The notes below the pieces were generated by a model. That model was not told the DNA's origin. It searched no databases and saw only the letters and a program-made list of their open reading frames with translations. Shown piece after piece: positions 17,525 to 25,833 of a DNA stretch of 36,225 nt (position 1 is its first letter; every line of letters begins with the position of its first letter). The stretch is taken from positions 17,040-53,264 of the forward strand of contig MHCL01000008.1 of the NCBI GenBank assembly GCA_001816915.1, given 5' to 3'. Made by a program: the position numbers and the translations under genes. Source of the stretch: Candidatus Chisholmbacteria bacterium RIFCSPLOWO2_01_FULL_49_14 (GTDB taxonomy: Bacteria; Patescibacteriota; Microgenomatia; UBA1400; Chisholmbacteraceae).

Positions 17525-17553
17525 TTGACTAATGTGTATCTTATGTGTATAAT
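17525..17553 (+). promoter_or_regulatory. Strong sigma70-type promoter
   Basis: TTGACT-N17-TATAAT. Confidence 0.7.
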
Positions 17554-17559
17554 TCTCTG

Positions 17560-17751
17560 AAAAGTGGATCGAGATTTTGATTGAAAGAGCCCACTTTTTG
17601 AACGAAGAAACGATATCTCGAACAGCACTCGGGAGGAAACCAAGATTCAGAAGGTGGGTTTTTTGCAATCTTGATCACTATGAGGAACACGATTAACGAT
17701 ATCAAGAAATACCGAAGAACTTGAGGGAGCGCGCGTCACGGCGCGCTTTTT
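17560..17751 (+). promoter_or_regulatory. ~190-nt structured leader with alternative hairpins and T-runs (attenuator/riboswitch candidate)
   Basis: AAAAGTGG(17560-67)/CCACTTTT(17591-98); CCCAC also pairs with GTGGG(17654-58) followed by T6; CAAGATT(17641-47)/AATCTTG(17667-73); AGCGCGC(17728-34)/GCGCGCT(17741-47)+T5, 5 nt before ATG. Confidence 0.6.
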
Positions 17752-17756
17752 GTACC

Positions 17757-18611
17757 ATGTCGCCAGACATCGACAAAACCGGACTAGGAATCGAAAGTCG
17801 CGAATCCTATCTTGAACTTCCACCTCCTCTTTTGCAGGACAAAAAGAGTGTATGGGTTGCGACAAAGAATGAACGGAAACTTGACGCAGCCAGAGGTCTT
17901 TTTCAGCGATATCCAGTATTATTCGGCACCGAGTTTCTCGTTCCTCAACCTCATGAGCTCACGGGAACAGAACCAGACGACAAGGAAGCAATTCAGATAT
18001 CTAGGAGTAAAGTGGAGAATGTTGTTGCACAGCTTGAGGGAAGGCCCGGTCCAAAGACGCTTGTGATGGGCAGTGATATCGTTGTTTGGTTTGACGGGAA
18101 GCCGTATCAAAACCTCTCTCGGCTCGAGACTCTGACCAGCAATATTTTGTGGAAGGAAGTGAATCACCTGCAGGATGTTTTTTCCGGGGAGGTGGAGGTG
18201 ATGTGGGATGTCGCGACTTCCGTATCAACTTGCGAAGTCAGGGCGACAGTCGCCGACCGGCACGTGGCACATTTTCGTCCGATTCCCGCGGATGCGATCT
18301 ACTGGGCGTGGGAAAAGGACAAAGACGGATTCAAAAAGAGAAATTCGCGCATTCAACTTCTTGATGATTTTCAAGACTATGTTATTGACATCGGGACAAT
18401 TCCTTTCAACTGCATCGCTGATCGAGAGGGAGAGTTCTTAACTCAACAGGAGTGGGTTAAGGCCAGGCCAGTCCCGGAGGAAATGAAGCGAGACTATATG
18501 CAGGAAGTGTTGACTCAGGTTATTGGAGGCCTGCCGGTCAATGGAAGACTTGACAATCTTTTATCGGTGAAACCTTCAGCCAAATGCCAGAGAGGGTGGA
18601 TGCTTGTCTAA
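17757..18611 (+). CDS. Maf/ITPase-superfamily-like nucleotide pyrophosphatase
   Basis: SVWVATKNERKLDAARGLFQRYP and TLVMGSDIVVWFDGKPYQNL resemble Maf/HAM1-type motifs. ATG 17757 follows a terminator-like hairpin. Confidence 0.6.
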   Translation: MSPDIDKTGLGIESRESYLELPPPLLQDKKSVWVATKNERKLDAARGLFQRYPVLFGTEFLVPQPHELTGTEPDDKEAIQISRSKVENVVAQLEGRPGPKTLVMGSDIVVWFDGKPYQNLSRLETLTSNILWKEVNHLQDVFSGEVEVMWDVATSVSTCEVRATVADRHVAHFRPIPADAIYWAWEKDKDGFKKRNSRIQLLDDFQDYVIDIGTIPFNCIADREGEFLTQQEWVKARPVPEEMKRDYMQEVLTQVIGGLPVNGRLDNLLSVKPSAKCQRGWMLV

Positions 18612-18660
18612 GAATCTCGCCGACGTTTAAACAGATTTGTTTTTAACTTCGATCAACCAT

Positions 18661-18689
18661 TTGCATTATTTTTCCCATTTGTGTAGAAT
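18661..18689 (+). promoter_or_regulatory. Sigma70-type promoter
   Basis: TTGCAT-N17-TAGAAT. Confidence 0.5.
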
Positions 18690-18709
18690 AATCGGACATT
18701 GAATTGACA

Positions 18710-18742
18710 AGCGCCTTTTTATAATAGCGGAGGTGCTTTTTT
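18710..18742 (+). terminator. Terminator-like leader hairpin
   Basis: AGCGCCT-tttttataatagcgg-AGGTGCT (one G-U) followed by T-run; ATG 18759 downstream. Confidence 0.6.
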
Positions 18743-18758
18743 ATCGGAGATATCGCAA

Positions 18759-19052
18759 ATGATGCAAGAAATTGAGGTTCTACCATCCAGCGATTATCCA
18801 GAGGCTGGAAATAACGGAAATCTGGTTCTTCCTTTCTTTAAGGAAATTATCGAAAGGATACATCATGTAATTCATCGAATCGGCGGTGATGGAGTTGGTG
18901 AACAGGCAAATAGCACACAAGGAAAGATAGTCAACTATAATCCCGATGACTATTTGGAACATGGCCAGATTGTTGATCCAACAACGGTTCATGTTCCTCA
19001 CGTTGAGCGTATAGAGGAACCAATCCTCAGCTCGCAGCAAATTGAGGCTTGA
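18759..19052 (+). CDS. Hypothetical protein (97 aa)
   Basis: ORF MMQEIEVLPSSDYPEAGNNGNLVLPFFKEIIERIHHVIHRIGG... Confidence 0.5.
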   Translation: MMQEIEVLPSSDYPEAGNNGNLVLPFFKEIIERIHHVIHRIGGDGVGEQANSTQGKIVNYNPDDYLEHGQIVDPTTVHVPHVERIEEPILSSQQIEA

Positions 19053-19078
19053 CATTGCTTCATCCCATTTTCTATATT
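19049..19078 (+). promoter_or_regulatory. Sigma70-type promoter
   Basis: TTGACA-N18-TATATT. Confidence 0.6.
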
Positions 19079-19091
19079 TTCTTCTATAGTA

Positions 19092-19148
19092 AGGGCTTAA
19101 AAAAAGCCCTCTTTTGCATAACGCTGCGGAGGGCAAAGCCCTTTTTTT
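19092..19148 (+). promoter_or_regulatory. Attenuator-like leader with four alternating complementary segments
   Basis: AGGGCTT(19092-98) / AAGCCCTC(19104-11) / GGAGGGC(19128-34) / GCCCT(19138-42)+T-run: 1:2 and 3:4 versus 2:3 pairing. Confidence 0.6.
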
Positions 19149-19207
19149 ATTTTTTCGAATAGATATTGATTCCTATTACGCAAATGCACCGTTCAGAGGG
19201 ACTTGTA

Positions 19208-19903
19208 ATGGTTGGCGAATCATCACGTTCGATCCTCTCGCAGGAAGCCTTAGATTCCGTCCTCTCATCTCCGGAAGAACGGCGGGTCTGGTTACATACC
19301 GTCTTTTTAGAGGGCGCGTATACAAAACCTGAGAACAAGTACTACGTCATCGCACCGGAGTTCAATCTGACCATCCCACCGGACGTCCTGACGGTGGCTG
19401 CGCAGGATATCGCGGAGGGCTTGCGGCCGTTCGTGCAGGGAAACGAAGTGGTGTATGGAATACCGGTAGCCGGCGATCGGGTCTCAACGCCAGTCGGCTT
19501 GCGGCTTTGGTTACGGTCAAGTGCGGCGCGCAAAGGGAAAGGCGTACCCGGTTCCTGGACAGACGTCATGTCACTGACGACCCATTCATATACCACTCAT
19601 GAGGAGCGGGTTCATCTTCATTTCGGTTTCGTGAATCCTGGAATGCGCGTCTTCCTTCTTGATGATGTGATCGCGACGGGGGAGACCATCGTCGACACCA
19701 TTGAAGCTTTTCGGAAACAGAACGTTGAAGTGGCGGGCGTGGGTGTCATGTTCGCGAAGGCGTTCGAAAGAGGGCTGCAAAGAGTTGTTGAGGAATTCGG
19801 CGTTCCCACAATCTGTCCGGTTGTGATAGAGGATATTTCGGATGACCGGCGTTTTACTCTGGCGCAGTTTCAGCATTACGCAAAGGGGAAACAATCGATC
19901 TAA
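19208..19903 (+). CDS. Phosphoribosyltransferase (type I PRTase-like)
   Basis: PRPP-binding motif MRVFLLDDVIATGETIVDTIEAF. ATG 19208 preceded by GAGGGA; upstream alternatives exist (19166 TTG, 19184 ATG). Confidence 0.8.
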   Translation: MVGESSRSILSQEALDSVLSSPEERRVWLHTVFLEGAYTKPENKYYVIAPEFNLTIPPDVLTVAAQDIAEGLRPFVQGNEVVYGIPVAGDRVSTPVGLRLWLRSSAARKGKGVPGSWTDVMSLTTHSYTTHEERVHLHFGFVNPGMRVFLLDDVIATGETIVDTIEAFRKQNVEVAGVGVMFAKAFERGLQRVVEEFGVPTICPVVIEDISDDRRFTLAQFQHYAKGKQSI

Positions 19904-19922
19904 CGGAATGTAAAGGAGATCG

Positions 19923-20639
19923 TTGGAGAAGACCATTGTCATGTTTACCGGCGTTCCCGGATCGGGTAAGACTACCGTTTTAGACGTGATGGACAAACGG
20001 CTCTCCCATCACATTCGTCCGGCTGTCATCGGTGAATACGGATTTGTACAGGAATGGGCAGGTTTACCTGAAAACAGAAGGTTTTTGCAAGTACCGCCGC
20101 CGTCGTTTGTCCTTGAGCTTTACGGATACCGACCGATGTCCACCCATGTTGCCGAGCGTCTGGCACAATCAATTGAGAACACATTTAAGATCGGATTTGA
20201 AATGGTGATGTTTGAGACAGCGAGGGGAGTCGGAGATCCTTTGGTCACCTATGCCGATTTTGTCACCGATATCTACCGGAATTTGAGCAGGGAGAACCGC
20301 ACGGCACGACTCGTCAATTATGAGGTACTTGCTGACGCGAACGATATTGCCCGAAGGATGGCGACCAGATTTGAGGAAGATCCCACCGCCACACCCCCGG
20401 GTGTGGAGAAGCGATATCTTTCCGCAGAAGGATTTCCTCTGGTTTATTCCACGCAAGACTTGAGAAGGTTGCCGGAGGATATCCCCATCGTTATCAATGA
20501 GTCTCTGCAGAATGGCCACACAAAAGAGGGAATTGAATCCATGGTTGATTTGGAGATTTTTCCGAGATTTCAAGAGAGGCTTCAGTTCATGGTCGCTCAA
20601 GAGAGCGGATCGTTCGGGGGAAGAAGGGAAACTCGGTAG
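19923..20639 (+). CDS. P-loop nucleotide kinase-like protein (TTG start)
   Basis: TIVMFTGVPGSGKTTVLDVM Walker A; AAGGAGAT ribosome-binding site before TTG. Confidence 0.75.
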   Translation: MEKTIVMFTGVPGSGKTTVLDVMDKRLSHHIRPAVIGEYGFVQEWAGLPENRRFLQVPPPSFVLELYGYRPMSTHVAERLAQSIENTFKIGFEMVMFETARGVGDPLVTYADFVTDIYRNLSRENRTARLVNYEVLADANDIARRMATRFEEDPTATPPGVEKRYLSAEGFPLVYSTQDLRRLPEDIPIVINESLQNGHTKEGIESMVDLEIFPRFQERLQFMVAQESGSFGGRRETR

Positions 20640-20643
20640 GTGG

Positions 20644-20961
20644 TTACGGCTCTTCAGTCTGCGGAAATGAGCCTTTTTCCCGGAGATATTCCCGAAGCAC
20701 CACTTCAGTTTCTTTTCGCACAGCGTGTCCGTAGTCAGATTCAGCCCAGATGGTTGGGTCTTCCCGGGAGAGCGCCAACATGCATTGGACGATCAGAAGG
20801 GTTTCCGGATCGGCTGGCTCAGATTGCTGCCTATCCCAGGACAATTGGTCATCGATAAACTCTTGTTTCAAAATCATTTCCTGGCCGGGTGTGTGAGTGA
20901 TTTCGAAATCGGCTCTGCGGCGGATTTTTTGCCTGAAACCGCGTTTTTTCCCTGTTGCCAT
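20644..20961 (-). CDS. Hypothetical protein (minus strand)
   Basis: MATGKKRGFRQKIRRRADFEITHTPGQEMILKQEFIDDQLSWDRQQSEPADPETLLIVQCMLALSRED...; no competing + strand gene. Confidence 0.5.
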   Translation of the reverse strand: MATGKKRGFRQKIRRRADFEITHTPGQEMILKQEFIDDQLSWDRQQSEPADPETLLIVQCMLALSREDPTIWAESDYGHAVRKETEVVLREYLREKGSFPQTEEP

Positions 20962-21058
20962 ACTGTGGGATTGTACTGACTGTATCGGAATATTCAAGGA
21001 TCAAAAAGAGTAATGCTATACTAACGAACATACAGCAATCTAGGCACCAAGAGGGAGT

Positions 21059-22417
21059 ATGATCATGAAACGTGATGCCGTTTTTGATCTGATTACGAAA
21101 GAGGAAAGTAGGCAGACGGAAGAGCTGCAGATGATTCCTTCTGAAAACTATGCTTCGGCGGACGTTCGGCAGGCGGTTGGGTCGGTACTCATGAACAAAT
21201 ATGCCGAGGGCCAAGTCGGGAAACGCTATTATCAGGGGAACAAAAATATCGATGCTGTTGAAGACCTCTGCAAGAAGCGGGCATTGCGATTGTTCGGGCT
21301 TGATTCGAAAATATGGGGAGTGAATGTCCAAGCGCTATCCGGATCCCCGGCAAATTTGGCAGTTTATGTTGCACTCCTTGAGCCCAAGGATCGAATCATG
21401 AGCATGTTCCTTCCTGACGGCGGACATCTCTCGCACGGGTGGCACCTCCCCGGGAAATCGGTGAGCTTCGTCTCCAAAATATGGGAAGTGGAGTTTTACC
21501 ACGTTGAGCCAACCACGCGGGTGTTCGATTATGACGAGATTGGACGGCAAGCAAAGCGGTTTTCACCCAAACTCATCATTTCCGGCGGGACGGCGTATCC
21601 AAGGGAGATTGATCACAAACGGATGGGGGAGATCGCGCGCTCGGTCGGGGCTTACTACCTTGCCGATATCGCCCATGAGGCGGGATTGGTGGCGGCCGGC
21701 GTTAATCATAGCCCGTTTTCCCATGCCGATGTTGTGACGATGACGACTCACAAGACGTTGCGCGGACCGCGAGGGGCAATGATCTTTTCAAGAAGAAACA
21801 AGATACAAGTAACAAGTAACAAGAGAATCACGCTCGCTGATGCGATCGATCAGGCGGTTTTTCCCGGGATTCAGGGAGGGCCGCATGAACATACAATCGC
21901 CGGAATTGCCGTTAGTCTCAAGGAAGCCTCAACATCCTCATTCCTTCGCTACGCCAAGCAGGTCGTTGCAAATGCAAAAACGCTTGCCGGTGAACTTGAG
22001 AAAGCGGGCTTTGATGTCGTGACCGGCGGGACCGACAAACATCTCGTACTCGTTGATCTTCGTTCGTCAGGCATCTCCGGGTGGGTGGCAGCCTGGGTAC
22101 TCGAGAACGCCGGAATCATCGTGAACAAAAACACCGTTCCCGCAGAAACAGCTTCGCCGTTTTATCCATCGGGCATTCGGCTCGGGAGTCCGGCGTTGAC
22201 CACGCGGGGTATGAAAGAACATGACATGCGACGAATTGCCGCGTGGATGATCGAGATGTTAAGATACTCTGCACGGTGGAAGATTCCCGACGGAAAGGAA
22301 AAGCGAGAGCGGTTCATGAGGAAGTTTCTTTCAGAGGTCAGTGAAGATAAGTCTGTCGCCGATGTTTACAAACAAGTGCGTTCCTTTGCCAAACGGTTCC
22401 CGACATTTCCTGAGTGA
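21059..22417 (+). CDS. glyA: Serine hydroxymethyltransferase
   Basis: MIPSENYASADVRQAVGSVLMNKYAEG, DVVTMTTHKTLRGPRGAMIF, AVFPGIQGGPHEH. Confidence 0.96.
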   Translation: MIMKRDAVFDLITKEESRQTEELQMIPSENYASADVRQAVGSVLMNKYAEGQVGKRYYQGNKNIDAVEDLCKKRALRLFGLDSKIWGVNVQALSGSPANLAVYVALLEPKDRIMSMFLPDGGHLSHGWHLPGKSVSFVSKIWEVEFYHVEPTTRVFDYDEIGRQAKRFSPKLIISGGTAYPREIDHKRMGEIARSVGAYYLADIAHEAGLVAAGVNHSPFSHADVVTMTTHKTLRGPRGAMIFSRRNKIQVTSNKRITLADAIDQAVFPGIQGGPHEHTIAGIAVSLKEASTSSFLRYAKQVVANAKTLAGELEKAGFDVVTGGTDKHLVLVDLRSSGISGWVAAWVLENAGIIVNKNTVPAETASPFYPSGIRLGSPALTTRGMKEHDMRRIAAWMIEMLRYSARWKIPDGKEKRERFMRKFLSEVSEDKSVADVYKQVRSFAKRFPTFPE

Positions 22418-22432
22418 GTTTTTCAAGAGCAT

Positions 22433-22750
22433 ATGGCATTTGAGCACGAGCTCGGTCTACTGATCGATCTTCAAAAAAGAGAAGCGTTGGAGAAATTTCA
22501 AGCCTATCTTACCGCCGTCAACGAGCACTTTGGTATTGAACCGCAGGCGAGGACCCACCGCTCACACTATCCAGAGCACTTCATGACAATTCTCGGAATC
22601 ATGAGCGGACTGAGGGAAGGGGAGTTGAACCCTGAATCGGAAGCTCAATATGACAGCATGATTGTCGCTGCGGCCGATGCATCAGGCGAGTTCGATCCGG
22701 TCAAGCTGTTCAAACTGCTCACCCCAAAGATCGGAGAAGGCAAAGGTTGA
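22433..22750 (+). CDS. Hypothetical protein (105 aa)
   Basis: ORF directly following glyA; no family recognised. Confidence 0.5.
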   Translation: MAFEHELGLLIDLQKREALEKFQAYLTAVNEHFGIEPQARTHRSHYPEHFMTILGIMSGLREGELNPESEAQYDSMIVAAADASGEFDPVKLFKLLTPKIGEGKG

Positions 22751-22877
22751 TATACCCCTTGTCCTCAAGAATGCGCACTTCATAGGCTTGTTCAGCCATA
22801 TTGCGTATCTGGAGTGAATGGGGTATTGCACACTACTTTTATTGCAAACCAGAGAATAGGGAGTTTACAATATCTTT

Positions 22878-23840
22878 ATGAAGACGGTCGTATTTGACGG
22901 AAAGAAATTCGCCCAACAGCGGGAAGAAGAACTGAGAGCCAAGATTTCGCAGTTTGATAAGCCCCCGGTGCTTGTCAGCATCTATTTCCGTGAGGACCCG
23001 GCAAGCGTTGTTTACACCAACCTCAAGCAGAAGGCGGCTGGTCGTGTCGGGATAGATTTCCGGGCCGAGAATGTATCCGTGAGGGATGATATCGATGTGC
23101 TTCTCAAAAATATTCGAAACTTCTCGCAGAACAGACATGTGCATGGACTCATGATCCAGAAACCTTCGCAGGCGGTGTTTGAACAGCTCACATCTCAGGA
23201 ATGGGCGAGCGCAGGTACTTTACGGACTCTGGCAAAGAATTTGACATATTTTTTCTCAAGAGAAGGGGCGGAAAAGGGGAGCGCTGAGTGGTGGAAGCGA
23301 TTGGTCATGGAGATCGCTCCTCATAAAGACGTTGATTGTCTTCACCCGGTGAATCTTGGGCGCATCTATCGCGGCAAATGGAGGATCCTGCCGGCGACGG
23401 TGCGTGCGATTCTCTCGATCATTGAGTACGCCGATGTCAACCTTTCCGGAAAGAAGGTTGTGGTCGTCGGGAGAAGCGAGATTGTCGGTAAACCCCTGGC
23501 CCATGTTTTGGCACAACGAGGGGCTCTCGTGTCGCTATGCGCCTCGACCGGCGTGGTTGCCAAGAGCCGAGGGAAGCAGCTTTTTGCCGTGCGCAGCCAT
23601 CAGTCGCTTGCTTCGGCGCTCACTGACGCCGAGGTGGTGGTGAGCGCCAGCGGCAAACCGAGACTTATTACCGGAGAAAGGCTCAAGCAGGGGGTTGTGG
23701 TTGTCGACGTCGGATCGCCGGAAGGGGACATCGACTTTGATACAGTAAAGCGGAAGGCAAGCTTCATCACTCCCGTCCCCGGCGGGGTGGGACCGGTGAC
23801 GGTAGTCTCACTTCTTGAGAATTTGCTACTGCTACTATAA
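22878..23840 (+). CDS. folD: Methylenetetrahydrofolate dehydrogenase/cyclohydrolase (FolD-like, divergent)
   Basis: VVVVGRSEIVGKPLAHVLAQRGA, HKDVDCLHPVNLGRI, FITPVPGGVGPVTVVSLLENL. Confidence 0.92.
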   Translation: MKTVVFDGKKFAQQREEELRAKISQFDKPPVLVSIYFREDPASVVYTNLKQKAAGRVGIDFRAENVSVRDDIDVLLKNIRNFSQNRHVHGLMIQKPSQAVFEQLTSQEWASAGTLRTLAKNLTYFFSREGAEKGSAEWWKRLVMEIAPHKDVDCLHPVNLGRIYRGKWRILPATVRAILSIIEYADVNLSGKKVVVVGRSEIVGKPLAHVLAQRGALVSLCASTGVVAKSRGKQLFAVRSHQSLASALTDAEVVVSASGKPRLITGERLKQGVVVVDVGSPEGDIDFDTVKRKASFITPVPGGVGPVTVVSLLENLLLLL

Positions 23841-24689
23841 TTGAGCATATCTTATCCATTTACCTTTGATATGGAGACTGGAGAATTACCCACAGCCGTT
23901 AACCCGCTTTTCTTTCAAGAGTTGGGAATCGAGCATCCCATCACCGTGGATATTGTTCGTCTTGGGGGACGGAGATTCTTAAGAGGATTAGAAAGAACGT
24001 CAAAGTATGGCGATCTTGACATCTCGTCTTTTCAGCTTGGCCACCAACAAGGCTTTATCCATCTGGATTCAGGAGACGGTTCGGAGATAAAAAAGAGGTA
24101 TTTGAAGTGGCAGCTTCTTAAAAATGACGGCTTTTCCGAACACACTTTTCAACTCTGTTTACCGGTTATCGCTCGGGATGAGCAGGGTGCTGATCGTTTC
24201 GGATTACTGACGGAGGATCTTGTATCTCCTCATTCCGATATTCTTGACTTAATTAGCTACAGAACCGGAGAGCGACCTGAGATTGTGGATGAGGCGGCCA
24301 GGTGGCTGAAGGGTTTCATGAGCAAACTTCATGACGGAGATCTTGAGCACAATATCGAGCAAATCGCGAATTCTTCCCTTCGAGAAGCGCTCAGACGACA
24401 CTATGATCGCACTGTGGTTAAAGGAGGGAAGGACAGCATGCCTAGGTGGGATCCATATATCGAGGCAGAAGCAGAGGCTCTCTTTTCGGACATGGAAACA
24501 AAGGGATGGGGCGCTATGGGAAGCAGCTTTTTCCTGCAAATTTTACGGACGCATCAAGACTGGTGGCCTTATCGACGGAAGATTCTCATTGGGGATTTAG
24601 GGATAGGGCTCAACAAAGCTCCATCGCAAAGAGTTGAGAAGGGGCACATCTTCGATCTGATACAGTATTCCTATTTTGCCGATTCCTGA
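23841..24689 (+). CDS. Hypothetical protein (start uncertain; ATG at 23871)
   Basis: Long ORF following folD; no family recognised. Confidence 0.6.
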   Translation: MSISYPFTFDMETGELPTAVNPLFFQELGIEHPITVDIVRLGGRRFLRGLERTSKYGDLDISSFQLGHQQGFIHLDSGDGSEIKKRYLKWQLLKNDGFSEHTFQLCLPVIARDEQGADRFGLLTEDLVSPHSDILDLISYRTGERPEIVDEAARWLKGFMSKLHDGDLEHNIEQIANSSLREALRRHYDRTVVKGGKDSMPRWDPYIEAEAEALFSDMETKGWGAMGSSFFLQILRTHQDWWPYRRKILIGDLGIGLNKAPSQRVEKGHIFDLIQYSYFADS

Positions 24690-24782
24690 TTACATTCCCC
24701 AAAGCTCTGCTTCAAAGAGGACATCAGCCATTTTGACTTCAAGAAGATGTGATAGAATCCTCTCCTGCTGAATGAAAGTACT

Positions 24783-25679
24783 ATGAGAGGAAAAATTGAG
24801 GCACATCCCGGAGAACTCTCCCGAAACTCTGCTGAGACAATCATCGCGAGAGCGGGGGAACTGTATCCCGGGGTATTCGGAGAACGAGAACTTCGGATGT
24901 ATGGGGATTTATTCGTGGAGGGAAGTGTCCTCACCCCCGAACGATTGGCGTTTATCCAGCCGGAGTACGGGCGGTTTTTCCCGAGATCGGATATACACCC
25001 TCTCATCTATATCAAAGAGGGCATAGATTTTCCACATACTCAAACAGCACATACAGTCGATGCTTTTCTTGGTCCGTCTGCGGGAGGAAAAGACAGCATT
25101 CTTGATATTGTCAAGGAAAATCATCCGTATGTTCGGATCCGGACAACGACGACCAGACCTCCCAGAAGAGACGCATCGCAGGATGAGATTTTGGAAGCCA
25201 GATATGAATTTGTAACAGCAGAGGAGTTTGTTGAACTTGAAAGGGGCGGAGGATTTTCAGAAGTTCTCTCACCGGATATGCAAGGAAAGTACCGGTATGG
25301 GACATCGATTCAAGCTGTAGAGCGAGCGCTTAACCGAGATCTGCATCTTGTTATCTGGAGGGGGGATATATTGGGATTACCGTATTTCCGTTCTTGGATG
25401 CAAAACTATCATTCGGAAATTGATTTTCTCTCGGTTTTTGTCTTACCAAAGATGCCGATCGCGGAATTATGGCAACGGATGACAAGGAAGCGTGGAGTTG
25501 AGCAGGCGACTGCCTGGAGATTCCCGAAAGGTCTTCTGGAAATCCACAGCGCGGCTCAAATTGTCGACTGTCTGGTGCTCAATCCTTCTGATCCATCAGG
25601 AGAACCTCGAGAAGCAGCCGCTGCAACGCTCGCACTTTTTCGGCGTCAAAGCAATGGGCTCGTATTAGGTAGCAGTTGA
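24783..25679 (+). CDS. Guanylate-kinase-like protein with N-terminal extension
   Basis: AFLGPSAGGKDSILDIV, TTTRPPRRDASQDE, YEFVTAEEFVELE; ~90 aa N-terminal region precedes the kinase domain. Confidence 0.7.
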   Translation: MRGKIEAHPGELSRNSAETIIARAGELYPGVFGERELRMYGDLFVEGSVLTPERLAFIQPEYGRFFPRSDIHPLIYIKEGIDFPHTQTAHTVDAFLGPSAGGKDSILDIVKENHPYVRIRTTTTRPPRRDASQDEILEARYEFVTAEEFVELERGGGFSEVLSPDMQGKYRYGTSIQAVERALNRDLHLVIWRGDILGLPYFRSWMQNYHSEIDFLSVFVLPKMPIAELWQRMTRKRGVEQATAWRFPKGLLEIHSAAQIVDCLVLNPSDPSGEPREAAAATLALFRRQSNGLVLGSS

Positions 25680-25704
25680 TTTTATTGCGATAAATAGTTA
25701 CAAT
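25676..25704 (+). promoter_or_regulatory. Sigma70-type promoter for rpsB
   Basis: TTGATT-N17-TACAAT. Confidence 0.6.
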
Positions 25705-25785
25705 CCCAGCATCACACAGCTTTCGACTTAAAAACTCCTGAGTTTGAACTTCAACCGAGTCGAACTTGGTGAGTCGGGAGCGAGG

Positions 25786-25816
25786 AAGCCCTCCTTCGCG
25801 TAAAGCTACGGAGGGC
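25786..25816 (+). promoter_or_regulatory. rpsB leader hairpin, sister of 19104-19134
   Basis: AAGCCCTCCTTCGCGTAAAGCTACGGAGGGC; 26/31 identical to the element in the PRTase leader. Confidence 0.65.
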
Positions 25817-25833
25817 GAAAAGGAGTTTGTTTT

